Shown: positions 10,901 through 25,425, numbered from the stretch's first letter. The stretch is 64,000 nt of DNA from Aplectana chamaeleonis (GCA_029168955.1 JAPDOI010001071.1:10001-74000); one strand, 5' to 3'. Program-made: numbers and translations. The notes: generated by a model not told the origin, from the letters alone.

Positions 10901-11955
10901 ATGAATGGAGGCCGGGGAAAGATGATCTGTCGTTTGGCGAAGACAAATGACTGCTACACATAGTTGGGAGAGGGAGGCCGAAAAAACCAGCCTAACGTTC
11001 GGCAAAACCAAGCGAGTGCTACACATAGTTGAGGGAGGGAGGCCAGGAGAAGCCAGCTCATTGTTTGGCCAAGTCAACCAATGCTACACTGTCCTAATGA
11101 ATGAAGGCCGGGGGAAGATGGTCTGTCGTTTGGCGAAGACAAATGAATGCTACACATAGTTAAGAGAGGGAGGCCGGAAAAACCAGCCTAACGTTCGGCA
11201 AAACCAAGCGAGTGCTACACATAGTTGAGAGAGGACGGCCGAAAAAACCAGCCTAACGTTCGGCAAAACCAAACGAGCGCTACACATAGTTGAGTGAGGG
11301 AGGCCGGGAGAAGCCAGCTCATTGTTTGGCCAAGTCAACCAATGCTACACTGTCCTAATGAATGGAGGCCGGGGAAAGATGATCTGTCGTTTGGCGAAGA
11401 CAAATGAATGCTACACATAGTTGAGAGAGGGAGGCCGAAAAAACCAGCCTAACGTTCGGCAAAACCAAGCGAGTGCTACACATAGTTGAGGGAGGGAGGC
11501 CAGGAGAAGCCAGCTCATTGTTTGGCCAAGTCAACCAATGCTACACTGTCCTAATGAATGAAGGCCGGGGGAAGATGGTCTGTCGTTTGGCGAAGACAAA
11601 TGAATGCTACACATAGTTAAGAGAGGGAGGCCGGAAAAACCAGCCTAACGTTCGGCAAAACCAAGCGAGCGCTACACATAGTTGAGGGAGGGAGGCCGGG
11701 AGAAGCCAGCTCATTGTTTGGCCAAGTCAACCAATGCTACACTGTCCTAATGAATGGAGGCCGGGGGAAGATGGTCTGTCGTTTGGCGAAGACAAATGAA
11801 TGCTACACATAGTTAAGAGAGGGAGGCCGAAAAAACCAGCCTAACGTTCGGCAAAACCAAGCGAGTGCAACACATAGTTGAGGGAGGGAGGCCGGGAGAA
11901 GCCAGCTCATTGTTTGGCCAAGTCAACCAATGCTACACTGTCCTAATGAATGGAG

Positions 11956-12415
11956 GCCGACGGAAGATGTTCTGTCGTCTGGCGAAGAAAAATGAATGGT
12001 ACACATAGTTAGAGATGAAGGCCGGAAAAACCAGCCTAACGTTCGGCAAAACCAAGCGAGTGCTACACATAGTTGAGGGAGGGAGGCCGGGAGAAGCCAG
12101 CCTAACGTTCGGCAAAACCAAACGAGCGCTACACATAGTTGAGTGAGGGAGGCCGGGAGAAGCCAGCTCATTGTTTGGCCAAGTCAACCAATGCTACACT
12201 GTCCTAATGAATGGAGGCCGGGGAAAGATGATCTGTCGTTTGGCGAAGACAAATGACTGCTACACATAGTTGAGAGAGGGAGGCCGAAAAAACCAGCCTA
12301 ACGTTCGGCAAAACCAAGCGAGTGCTACACATAGTTGAGGGAGGGAGGCCAGGAGAAGCCAGCTCATTGCTTGGCCAAGTCAACCAATGCTACACTGTCT
12401 TAATGAATGAAGGCC
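11956..12415 (+). repeat. Segmental duplication copy 2 (pairs with 8242-8700)
   Basis: Partner of 8242-8700. It contains the C/B' chimeric monomer at 12062-12127, which the other copy lacks, so the exchange that made the chimera came after the duplication or arose in this copy alone. Confidence 0.7.
12062..12127 (+). repeat. Chimeric monomer: C first half joined to B' second half
   Basis: The monomer begins like C (GAGGGAGGGAGGCCGGGAG, then AAGCC) and switches after the shared AGCC to CTAACGTTCGGC and ends CCAAACGAGC, which is B'. The switch point lies in the word CCAGC common to B and C. It is direct evidence of exchange or template switching between different monomer types. Confidence 0.8.
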
Positions 12416-15400
12416 GGGGGAAGATGGTCTGTCGTTTGGCGAAGACAAATGAATGCTACACATAGTTAAGAGAGGGAGGCCGGAAAAACCAGCCTAACGT
12501 TCGGCAAAACCAAGCGAGTGCTACACATAGTTGAGAGAGGACGGCCGGAAAAACCAGCCTAACGATCGGCAAAACCAAACGAGCGCTACACATAGTTGAG
12601 GGAGGGAGGCCGGGAGAAGCCAGCTCATTGTTTGGCCAAGTCAACCAATGCTACACTGTCCTAATGAATGGAGGCCGGGGAAAGATGATCTGTCGTTTGG
12701 CGAAGACAAATGAATGCTACACATAGTTGAGAGAGGGAGGCCGAAAAAACCAGCCTAACGTTCGGCAAAACCAAGCGAGTGCTACACATAGTTGAGGGAG
12801 GGAGGCCAGGAGAAGCCAGCTCATTGTTTGGCCAAGTCAACCAATGCTACACTGTCCTAATGAATGAAGGCCGGGGGAAGATGGTCTGTCGTTTGGCGAA
12901 GACAAATGAATGCTACACATAGTTAAGAGAGGGAGGCCGGAAAAACCAGCCTAACGTTCGGCAAAACCAAGCGAGTGCTACACATAGTTGAGAGAGGACG
13001 GCCGGAAAAACCAGCCTAACGATCGGCAAAACCAAACGAGCGCTACACATAGTTGAGGGAGGGAGGCCGGGAGAAGCCAGCTCATTGTTTGGCCAAGTCA
13101 ACTAATGCTACACTGTCCTAATGAATGGAGGGCGGGGGAAGTTGGCCTGTGGTTTGGCGAAGACAAATGAATGCTACACATAGTTAAGAGAGGGAGGCCG
13201 AAGAAACCAGCCTAACGTTCAGCAAAACCAAGCGAGTGCAACACATAGTTGAGGAGGGAGGCCGGGAGAAGCCAGCTCATTGTTTGGCCAAGTCAACCAA
13301 TGCTACACTGTCCTAATGAATGGAGGCCGACGGAAGATGTTCTGTCGATTGGCGAAGACAAATGAATGGTACACATAGTTAGAGATGAAGGCCGGAAAAA
13401 CCAGCCTAACGTTCGGCAAAACCAAGCGAGTGCTACACATAGTTGAGAGAGGACGGCCGAAAAAACCAGCCTAACGTTCGGCAAAACCAAACGAGCGCTA
13501 CACATAGTTGAGTGAGGGAGGCCGGGAGAAGCCAGCTCATTGTTTGGCCAAGTCAACCAATGCTACACTGTCCTAATGAATGGAGGCCGGGGAAAGATGA
13601 TCTGTCGTTTGGCGAAGACAAATGAATGCTACACATAGTTGAGAGAGGGAGGCCGAAAAAACCAGCCTAACGTTCGGCAAAACCAAGCGAGTGCTACACA
13701 TAGTTGAGGGAGGGAGGCCAGGAGAAGCCAGCTCATTGTTTGGCCAAGTCAACCAATGCTACACTGTCCTAATGAATGAAGGCCGGGGGAAGATGGTCTG
13801 TCGTTTGGCGAAGACAAATGAATGCTACACATAGTTAAGAGAGGGAGGCCGGAAAAACCAGCCTAACGTTCGGCAAAACCAAGCGAGTGCTACACATAGT
13901 TGAGGGAGGGAGGCCGGGAGAAGCCAGCTCATTGTTTGGCCAAGTCAACCAATGCTACACTGTCCTAATGAATGGAGGCCGGGGGAAGATGGTCTGTCGT
14001 TTGGGGAAGACAAATGAATGCTACACATAGTTAAGAGGGGACGGCCGGAAAAACCAGCCTAACGTTCGGCAAAACCAAGCGAGTGCTACACATAGTTGAG
14101 GGAGGGAGGCCGGGAGAAGCCAGCTCATTGTTTGGCCAAGTCAACCAATGCTACACTGTCCTAATGAATGGAGGCCGGGGGAAGATGGTCTGTCGTTTGG
14201 CGAAGACAAATGAATGCTACACATAGTTAAGAGAGGGAGGCCGAAAAAACCAGCCTAACGTTCGGCAAAACCAAGCGAGTGCAACACATAGTTGAGGGAG
14301 GGAGGCCGGGAGAAGCCAGCTCATTGTTTGGCCAAGTCAACCAATGCTACACTGTCCTAATGAATGGAGGCCGACGGAAGATGTTCTGTCGTTTGGCGAA
14401 GAAAAATGAATGGTACACATAGTTAGAGATGAAGGCCGGAAAAACCAGCCTAACGTTCGGCAAAACCAAGCGAGTGCTACACATAGTTGAGAGAGGACGG
14501 CCGAAAAAACCAGCCTAACGTTCGGCAAAACCAAACGAGCGCTACACATAGTTGAGTGAGGAGGCCGGGAGAAGCCAGCTCATTGTTTGGCCAAGTCAAC
14601 CAATGCTACACTGTCCTAATGAATGGAGGCCGGGGAAAGATGATCTGTCGTTTGGCGAAGACAAATGAATGCTACACATAGTTGAGAGAGGGAGGCCGAA
14701 AAAACCAGCCTAACGTTCGGCAAAACCAAGCGAGTGCTACACATAGTTGAGGGAGGGAGGCCAGGAGAAGCCAGCTCATTGTTTGGCCAAGTCAACCAAT
14801 GCTACACTGTCCTAATGAATGAAGGCCGGGGGAAGATGGTCTGTCGTTTGGCGAAGACAAATGAATGCTACACATAGTTAAGAGAGGACGGCCGAAAAAA
14901 CCAGCCTAACGTTCGGCAAAACCAAGCGAGTGCTACACATAGTTGAGAGAGGACGGCCGGAAAAACCAGCCTAACGATCGGCAAAACCAAACGAGCGCTA
15001 CACATAGTTGAGGGAGGGAGGCCGGGAGAAGCCAGCTCATTGTTTGGCCAAGTCAACTAATGCTACACTGCCCTAATGAATGGAGGCCGGGGGAAGATGG
15101 TCTGTCGTTTGGCGAAGACAAATGAATGCTACACATAGTTGAGGGAGGGAGGCCGAAAAACCCAGCCTACCGTCCGGCAAACCCACGCGAGCGCTACACA
15201 TAGTTGAGGGGGGGAGGCCGGCAGAAGCCAGCTCATTGTTTGGCCAAGTCAACCAATGCTACACTGTCCTAATGAATGGAGGCCGGGGAAGATGGTCTGT
15301 CGTTTGGCGAAGACAAATGAATGCTACACATAGTTAAGAGAGGAGGCCGGAAAAACCAGCCTAACGTTCGGCAAAACCAAGCGAGTGCTACACATAGTTG

Positions 15401-16170
15401 AGGGAGGGAGGCCGGGAGAAGCCAGCTCATTGTTTGGCCAAGTCAACCAATGCTACATTGTCCTAATGAATGGAGGCCGGGGAAGATGGTCTGTCGTTTG
15501 GCGAAGACAAATGAATGCTACACATAGTTGAGAGAGGGAGGCCGGAAAAACCAGCCTAACGTTCGGCAAAACCAAGCGAGTGCTACACATAGTTGAGGGA
15601 GGGAGGCCGGGAGAAGCCAGCTCATTGTTTGGCCAAGTCAACCAATGCTACACTGTCCTAATGAATGGAGGCCGGGGAAAGATGGTCTGTCGTTTGGCGA
15701 AGACAAATGAATGCTACACATAGTTAAGAGAGGGAGGCCGGAAAAACCAGCCTAACGTTCGGCAAAACCAAGCGAGTGCTACACATAGTTGAGAGAGGAC
15801 GGCCGGAAAAACCAGCCTAACGATCGGCAAAACCAAACGAGCGCTACACATAGTTGAGGGAGGGAGGCCGGGAGAAGCCAGCTCATTGTTTGGCCAAGTC
15901 AACTAATGCTACACTGCCCTAATGAATGGAGGCCGGGGGAAGACGGTCTACAGTTTGGCGAAGACAAATGAATGCTACACATAGTTGAGAGAGGGAGGCC
16001 GAAAAAACCAGCCTAACGTTCGGCAAAACCAAGCGAGTGCTACACATAGTTGAGGGAGGGAGGCCAGGAGAAGCCAGCTCATTGTTTGGCCAAGTCAACC
16101 AATGCTACACTGTCCTAATGAATGAAGGCCGGGGGAAGATGGTCTGTCGTTTGGCGAAGACAAATGAATG

Positions 16171-17943
16171 CTACACATAGTTAAGAGAGGGAGGCCGGAA
16201 AAACCAGCCTAACGTTCGGCAAAACCAAGCGAGTGCTACACATAGTTGAGAGAGGACGGCCGGAAAAACCAGCCTAACGATCGGCAAAACCAAACGAGCG
16301 CTACACATAGTTGAGGGAGGGAGGCCGGGAGAAGCCAGCTCATTGTTTGGCCAAGTCAACCAATGCTACACTGTCCTAATGAATGGAGGCCGGGGGAAGA
16401 TGGTCTGTCGTTTGGCGAAGACAAGTGAATGCTACACATAGTTAAGAGAGGGAGGCCGAAAAAACCAGCCTAACGTTCGGCAAAACCAAGCGAGTGCAAC
16501 ACATAGTTGAGGGAGGGAGGCCGGGAGAAGCCAGCTCATTGTTTGGCCAAGTCAACCAATGCTACACTGTCCTAATGAATGGAGGCCGACGGAAGATGTT
16601 CTGTCGTTTGGCGAAGAAAAATGAATGGTACACATAGTTAGAGATGAAGGCCGGAAAAACCAGCCTAACGTTCTGCAAAACCAAGCGAGTGCTACACATA
16701 GTTGAGAGAGGACGGCCGGAAAAACCAGCCTAACGTTCGGCAAAACCAAACGAGCGCTACACATAGTTGAGTGAGGGAGGCCGGGAGAAGCCAGCTCATT
16801 GTTTGGCCAAGTCAACCAATGCTACACTGTCCTAATGAATGGAGGCCGGGGAAAGATGATCTGTCGTTTGGCGAAGACAAATGACTGCTACACATAGTTG
16901 AGAGAGGGAGGCCGAAAAAACCAGCCTAACGTTCGGCAAAACCAAGCGAGTGCTACACATAGTTGAGGGAGGGAGGCCAGGAGAAGCCAGCTCATTGTTT
17001 GGCCAAGTCAACCAATGCTACACTGTCTTAATGAATGAAGGCCGGGGGAAGATGGTCTGTCGTTTGGCGAAGACAAATGAATGCTACACATAGTTAAGAG
17101 AGGGAGGCCGGAAAAACCAGCCTAACGTTCGGCAAAACCAAGCGAGTGCTACACATAGTTGAGAGAGGACGGCCGGAAAAACCAGCCTAACGATCGGCAA
17201 AACCAAACGAGCGCTACACATAGTTGAGGGAAGGAGGCCGGGAGAAGCCAGCTCATTGTTTGGCCAAGTCAACCAATGCTACACTGTCCTAATGAATGGA
17301 GGCCGGGGGAAGATGGTCTGTCGTTTGGGGAAGACAAATGAATGCTACACATAGTTAAGAGGGGACGGCCGGAAAAACCAGCCTAACGTTCGGCAAAACC
17401 AAGCGAGTGCTACACATAGTTGAGGGAGGGAGGCCGGGAGAAGCCAGCTCATTGTTCGGCCAAGTCAACCAATGCTACACTGTCCTAATGAATGGAGGCC
17501 GGGGGAAGATGGTCTGTCGTTTGGCGAAGACAAATGAATGCTACACATAGTTAAGAGAGGGAGGCCGAAAAAACCAGCCTAACGTTCGGCAAAACCAAGC
17601 GAGTGCAACACATAGTTGAGAGAGGGAGGCCGGGAGAAGCCAGCTCATTGTTTGGCCAAGTCAACCAATGCTACACTGTCCTAATGAATGGAGGCCGACG
17701 GAAGATGTTCTGTCGTTTGGCGAAGAAAAATGAATGGTACACATAGTTAGAGATGGAGGCCGGAAAAACCAGCCTAACGTTCGGCAAAACCAAGCGAGTG
17801 CTACACATAGTTGAGAGAGGACGGCCGAAAAAACCAGCCTAACGTTCGGCAAAACCAAACGAGCGCTACACATAGTTGAGTGAGGGAGGCCGGGAGAAGC
17901 CAGCTCATTGTTTGGCCAAGTCAACCAATGCTACACTGTCCTA
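16171..17943 (+). repeat. Segmental duplication copy 2 (pairs with 9129-10900)
   Basis: This is the same multi-unit block as 9129-10900. It differs by a few private changes, for example GACAAGTGAATG near 16430, CGTTCTGC near 16673, and CCAAGTCAACC at about 17656 where the other copy has CCAAGCCAACC. Few differences over ~1.8 kb imply duplication as a block of about 27 monomers. Confidence 0.8.
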
Positions 17944-20900
17944 ATGAATGGAGGCCGGGGAAAGATGATCTGTCGTTTGGCGAAGACAAATGAATGCTAC
18001 ACATAGTTGAGAGAGGACGGCCGGAAAAACCAGCCTAACGTTCGGCAAAACCAAGCGAGTGCTACACATAGTTGAGGGAGGGAGGCCAGGAGAAGCCAGC
18101 TCATTGTTTGGCCAAGTCAACCAATGCTACACTGTCCTAATGAATGAAGGCCGGGGGAAGATGGTCTGTCGTTTGGCGAAGACAAATGACTGCTACACAT
18201 AGTTGAGAGAGGGAGGCCGAAAAAACCAGCCTAACGTTCGGCAAAACCAAGCGAGTGCTACACATAGTTGAGGGAGGGAGGCCAGGAGAAGCCAGCTCAT
18301 TGTTTGGCCAAGTCAACCAATGCTACACTGTCCTAATGAATGAAGGCCGGGGGAAGATGGTCTGTCGTTTGGCGAAGACAAATGAATGCTACACATAGTT
18401 AAGAGAGGGAGGCCGGAAAAACCAGCCTAACGTTCGGCAAAACCAAGCGAGTGCTACACATAGTTGAGAGAGGACGGCCGGAAAAACCAGCCTAACGATC
18501 GGCAAAACCAAACGAGCGCTACACATAGTTGAGGGAGGGAGGCCGGGAGAAGCCAGCTCATTGTTTGGCCAAGTCAACTAATGCTACACTGCCCTAATGA
18601 ATGGAGGCCGGGGGAAGACGGTCTACAGTTTGGCGAAGACAAATGAATGCTACACATAGTTGAGAGAGGGAGGCCGAAAAAACCAGCCTAACGTTCGGCA
18701 AAACCAAGCGAGTGCTACACATAGTTGAGGGAGGGAGGCCAGGAGAAGCCAGCTCATTGTTTGGCCAAGTCAACCAATGCTACACTGTCCTAATGAATGG
18801 AGGCCGGGGGAAGATGGTCTGTCGTTTGGGGAAGACAAATGAATGCTACACATAGTTAAGAGGGGACGGCCGGAAAAACCAGCCTAACGTTCAGCAAAAC
18901 CAAGCGAGTGCTACACATAGTTGAGGGAGGGAGGCCGGGAGAAGCCAGCTCATTGTTTGGCCAAGTCAACCAATGCTACACTGTCCTAATGAATGGAGGC
19001 CGGGGGAAGATGGTCTGTCGTTTGGCGAAGACAAATGAATGCTACACATAGTTAAGAGAGGGAGGCCGAAAAAACCAGCCTAACGTTCGGCAAAACCAAG
19101 CGAGTGCAACACATAGTTGAGGGAGGGAGGCCGGGAGAAGCCAGCTCATTGTTTGGCCAAGCCAACCAATGCTACACTGTCCTAATGAATGGAGGCCGAC
19201 GGAAGATGTTCTGTCGTTTGGCGAAGAAAAATGAATGGTACACATAGTTAGAGATGGAGGCCGGAAAAACCAGCCTAACGTTCGGCAAAACCAAGCGAGT
19301 GCTACACATAGTTGAGAGAGGACGGCCGAAAAAACCAGCCTAACGTTCGGCAAAACCAAACGAGCGCTACACATAGTTGAGTGAGGGAGGCCGGGAGAAG
19401 CCAGCTCATTGTTTGGCCAAGTCAACCAATGCTACACTGTCCTAATGAATGGAGGCCGGGGAAAGATGATCTGTCGTTTGGCGAAGACAAATGAATGCTA
19501 CACATAGTTGAGAGAGGGAGGCCGAAAAAACCAGCCTAACGTTCGGCAAAACCAAGCGAGTGCTACACATAGTTGAGGGAGGGAGGCCAGGAGAAGCCAG
19601 CTCATTGTTTGGCCAAGTCAACCAATGCTACACTGTCCTAATGAATGAAGGCCGGGGGAAGATGGTCTGTCGTTTGGCGAAGACAAATGAATGCTACACA
19701 TAGTTAAGAGAGGGAGGCCGGAAAAACCAGCCTAACGTTCGGCAAAACCAAGCGAGTGCTACACATAGTTGAGAGAGGACGGCCGGAAAAACCAGCCTAA
19801 CGATCGGCAAAACCAAACGAGCGCTACACATAGTTGAGGGAGGGAGGCCGGGAGAAGCCAGCTCATTGTTTGGCCAAGTCAACTAATGCTACACTGCCCT
19901 AATGAATGGAGGCCGGGGGAAGACGGTCTACAGTTTGGCGAAGACAAATGAATGCTACACATAGTTGAGAGAGGGAGGCCGAAAAAACCAGCCTAACGTT
20001 CGGCAAAACCAAGCGAGTGCTACACATAGTTGAGGGAGGGAGGCCAGGAGAAGCCAGCTCATTGTTTGGCCAAGTCAACCAATGCTACACTGTCCTAATG
20101 AATGGAGGCCGACGGAAGATGTTCTGTCGTTTGGCGAAGACAAATGAATGCTACACATAGTTAAGAGAGGGAGGCCGGAAAAACCAGCCTAACGTTCGGC
20201 AAAACCAAGCGAGTGCTACACATAGTTGAGAGAGGACGGCCGGAAAAACCAGCCTAACGATCGGCAAAACCAAACGAGCGCTACACATAGTTGAGGGAGG
20301 GAGGCCGGGAGAAGCCAGCTCATTGTTTGGCCAAGTCAACCAATGCTACACTGTCCTAATGAATGGAGGCCGAGGGAAAATGGTCTGGCGTTTGGCGAAG
20401 ACAAATGAATGCTACACAGAGTTGAGAGAGGCCGGCCGAAAAACCCAGCCTAACGTTCGGCAAAACCAAGCGAGTGCTACACATAGTTGAGGGAGGGAGG
20501 CCGGGAGAAGCCAGCTCATTGTTTGGCCAAGTCAACCAATGCTACACTGTCCTAATGAATGGAGGCCGGGGGAAGATGGTCTGTCGTTTGGCGAAGACAA
20601 ATGAATGCTACACATAGTTAAGAGAGGGAGGCCGAAAAAACCAGCCTAACGTTCGGCAAAACCAAGCGAGTGCTACACATAGTTGAGGGAGGGAGGCCGG
20701 GAGAAGCCAGCTCATTGTTTGGCCAAGTCAACCAATGCTACACTGTCCTAATGAATGGAGGCCGGGGGAAGATGGTCTGTCGTTTGGGGAAGACAAATGA
20801 ATGCTACACATAGTTAAGAGGGGAAGGCCGGAAAAACCAGCCTAACGTTCGGCAAAACCAAGCGAGTGCTACGCATAGTTGAGAGAGGACGGCCTAAAAA

Positions 20901-23900
20901 ACCAGCCTAACGTTCGGCAAAACCAAGCGAGTGCTACACATAGTTGAGGGAGGGAGGCCGGGAGAAGCCAGCTCATTGTTTGGCCAAGTCAACCAATGCT
21001 ACACTGTCCTAATGAATGGAGGCCGGGGAAGATGGTCTGTCGTTTGGCGAAGACAAATGAATGCTACACATAGTTAAGAGAGGAGGCCGCAAACACCAGC
21101 CTAACGTTCGGCAAAACCAAGCGAGTGCAACACATAGTTGAGGGAGGGAGGCCGGGAGAAGCCAGCTCATTGTTTGGCCAAGTCAACCAATGCTACACTG
21201 TCCTAATGAATGAAGGCCGGGGGAAGATGGTCTGTCGTTTGGCGAAGACAAATGAATGCTACACATAGTTAAGAGAGGGAGGCCGGAAAAACCAGCCTAA
21301 CGTTCGGCAAAACCAAGCGAGCGCTACACATAGTTGAGGGAGGGAGGCCGGGAGAAGCCAGCTCATTGTTTGGCCAAGTCAACCAATGCTACACTGTCCT
21401 AATGAATGGAGGCCGGGGGAAGATGGTCTGTCGTTTGGCGAAGACAAATGAATGCTACACATAGTTAAGAGAGGGAGGCCGAAAAAACCAGCCTAACGTT
21501 CGGCAAAACCAAGCGAGTGCAACACATAGTTGAGGGAGGGAGGCCGGGAGAAGCCAGCTCATTGTTTGGCCAAGTCAACCAATGCTACACTGTCCTAATG
21601 AATGGAGGCCGACGGAAGATGTTCTGTCGTTTGGCGAAGAAAAATGAATGGTACACATAGTTAGAGATGAAGGCCGGAAAACCAGCCTAACGTTCGGCAA
21701 CACCAAGCGGGTGCTCCCCATACTTGAGAGAGGACGGCCGGAAAAACCAGCCTAACGTTCGGCAAAACCAAACGAGCGCTACACATAGTTGAGTGAGGGA
21801 GGCCGGGAGAAGCCAGCTCATTGTTTGGCCAAGTCAACCAATGCTACACTGTCCTAATGAATGGAGGCCGGGGAAAGATGATCTGTCGTTTGGCGAAGAC
21901 AAATGAATGCTACACATAGTTGAGAGAGGGAGGCCGAAACCAGCCTAACGTTCGGCAAAACCAAGCGAGTGCTACACATAGTTGAGGGAGGGAGGCCAGG
22001 AGAAGCCAGCTCATTGTTTGGCCAAGTCAACCAATGCTACACTGTCCTAATGAATGAAGGCCGGGGGAAGATGGTCTGTCGTTTGGCGAAGACAAATGAA
22101 TGCTACACATAGTTAAGAGAGGGAGGCCGGAAAAACCAGCCTAACGTTCGGCAAAACCAAGCGAGTGCTACACATAGTTGAGGGAGGGAGGCCGGGAGAA
22201 GCCAGCTCATTGTTTGGCCAAGTCAACCAATGCTACACTGTCCTAATGAATGGAGGCCGGGGAAGGATGATCTGTCGTTTGGCGAAGACAAATGAATGCT
22301 ACACATAGTTGAGAGAGGGAGGCCGAAAAAACCAGCCTAACGTTCGGCAAAACCAAGCGAGTGCTACACATAGTTGAGGGAGGGAGGCCAGGAGAAGCCA
22401 GCTCATTGTTTGGCCAAGTCAACCAATGCTACACTGTCCTAATGAATGAAGGCCGGGGGAAGATGGTCTGTCGTTTGGCGAAGACAAATGAATGCTACAC
22501 ATAGTTAAGAGAGGGAGGCCGGAAAAACCAGCCTAACGTTCGGCAAAACCAAGCGAGTGCTACACATAGTTGAGAGAGGACGGCCGGAAAAACCAGCCTA
22601 ACGATCGGCAAAACCAAACGAGCGCTACACATAGTTGAGGGAGGGAGGCCGGGAGAAGCCAGCTCATTGTTTGGCCAAGTCAACTAATGCTACACTGCCC
22701 TAATGAATGGAGGCCGGGGGAAGATGGTCTGTCGTTTGGCGAAGACAAATGAATGGTACACATAGTTGAGAGAGGACGGCCGGAAAAACCAGCCTAACGT
22801 TCGGCAAAACCAAGCGAGTGCTACACATAGTTGAGGGAGGGAGGCCGGGAGAAGCCAGCTCATTGTTTGGCCAAGTCAACCAATGCTACACTGTCCTAAT
22901 GAATGGAGGCCGGGGGAAGATGGTCTGTCGTTTGGCGAAGACAAATGAATGCTACACATAGTTAAGAGGGGACGGCCGGAAAAACCAGCCTAACGTTCGG
23001 CAAAACCAAGCGAGTGCTACACATAGTTGAGGGAGGGAGGCCGGGAAAAGCCAGCTCATTGTTTGGCCAAGTAAACCAATGCTACACTGTCCTAATGAAT
23101 GGAGGCCGGGGGAAGATGGTCTGTCGTTTGGCGAAGACAAATGAATGCTACACATAGTTAAGAGAGGGAGGCCGAAAAAACCAGCCTAACGTTCGGCAAA
23201 ACCAAGCGAGTGCAACACATAGTTGAGGGAGGGAGGCCGGGAGAAGCCAGCTCATTGTTTGGCCAAGCCAACCAATGCTACACCGTCCTAATGAATGGAG
23301 GCCGACGGAAGATGTTCTGTCGTTTGGCGAAGAAAAATGAATGGTACACATAGTTAGAGATGGAGGCCGGAAAAACCAGCCTAACGTTCGGCAAAACCAA
23401 GCGAGTGCTACACATAGTTGAGAGAGGACGGCCGAAAAAACCAGCCTAACGTTCGGCAAAACCAAACGAGCGCTACACATAGTTGAGGGAGGGAGGCCGG
23501 GAGAAGCCAGCTCATTGTTTGGCCAAGTCAACCAATGCTACACTGTCCTAATGAATGGAGGCCGGGGGAAGATGGTCTGTCGTTTGGCGAAGACAAATGA
23601 ATGCTACACATAGTTAAGAGAGGGAGGCCGAAAAAACCAGCCTAACGTTCGGCAAAACCAAGCGAGTGCAACACATAGTTGAGGGAGGGAGGCCGGGAGA
23701 AGCCAGCTCATTGTTTGGCCAAGTCAACCAATGCTACACTGTCCTAATGAATGGAGGCCGACGGAAGATGTTCTGTCGTTTGGCGAAGAAAAATGAATGG
23801 TACACATAGTTAGAGATGAAGGCCGGAAAAACCAGCCTAACGTTCGGCAAAACCAAGCGAGTGCTACACATAGTTGAGAGAGGACGGCCGGAAAAACCAG

Positions 23901-25425
23901 CCTAACGATCGGCAAAACCAAACGAGCGCTACACATAGTTGAGGGAGGGAGGCCGGGAGAAGCCAGCTCATTGTTTGGCCAAGTCAACTAATGCTACACT
24001 GCCCTAATGAATGGAGGCCGGGGAAGATGGTCTGTCGTTTGGCGAAGACAAATGAATGCTACACATAGTTGAGAGAGGAGGCCGAAAAAACCAGCCTAAC
24101 GTTCGGCAAAACCAAGCGAGTGCTACACATAGTTGAGGAGGGAGGCCGGGAGAAGCCAGCTCATTGTTTGGCCAAGTCAACCAATGCTACACTGTCCTAA
24201 TGAATGGAGGCCGGGGAAAGATGGTCTGTCGTTTGGCGAAGACAAATGAATGCTACACATAGTTGAGAGAGGGAGGCCGAAAAAACCAGCCTAACGTTCG
24301 GCAAAACCAAGCGAGTGCTACACATAGTTGAGGGAGGGAGGCCGGGAGAAGCCAGCTCATTGTTTGGCCAAGTCAACCAATGCTACACTGTCCTAATGAA
24401 TGGAGGCCGGGGGAAGATGGTCTGTCGTTTGGCGAAGACAAATGAATGCTACACATAGTTAAGAGAGGGAGGCCGGAAAAACCAGCCTAACGTTCGGCAA
24501 AACCAAGCGAGTGCTACACATAGTTGAGAGAGGACGGCCGGAAAAACCAGCCTAACGATCGGCAAAACCAAACGAGCGCTACACATAGTTGAGGGAGGGA
24601 GGCCGGGAGAAGCCAGCTCATTGTTTGGCCAAGTCAACCAATGCTACACTGTCCTAATGAATGGAGGCCGGGGGAAGATGGTCTGTCGTTTGGCGAAGAC
24701 AAATGAATGCTACACATAGTTGAGAGAGGGAGGCGGGAAAAACCAGCCTAACGTTCGGCAAAACCAAGCGAGTGCTACACATAGTTGAGGGAGGGAGGCC
24801 GGGAGAAGCCAGCTCATTGTTTGGCCAAGTCAACCAATGCTACACTGTCCTAGTGAATGGAGGCCGGGGGAAGATGGTCTGTCGTTTGGCGAAGACTAAT
24901 GAATGCTACACATAGTTAAGAGGGGAAGGCCGGAAAAACTAGCCTAACGTTCGGCAAAACCAAGCGAGTGCTACACATAGTTGAGGGAGGACGGCCGGAA
25001 AAACCAGCCTAACGTTCGGCAAAACCAAACGAGCGCTACACATAGTTGAGGGAGGGAGGCCGGGAGAAGCCAGCTCATTGTTTGGCCAAGTCAACCAATG
25101 CTACACTGTCCTAATGAATGGAGGCCGACGGAAGATGTTCTGTCGTTTGGCGAAGAAAAATGAATGGTACACATAGTTAGAGATGGAGGCCGGAAAAACC
25201 AGCCTAACGTTCGGCAAAACCAAGCGAGTGCTACACATAGTTGAGAGAGGACGGCCGAAAAAACCAGCCTAACGTTCGGCAAAACCAAACGAGCGCTACA
25301 CATAGTTGAGGGAGGGAGGCCGGGAGAAGCCAGCTCATTGTTTGGCCAAGTCAACCAATGCTACACTGTCCTAATGAATGGAGGCCGGGGGAAGATGGTC
25401 TGTCGTTTGGCGAAGACAAATGAAT

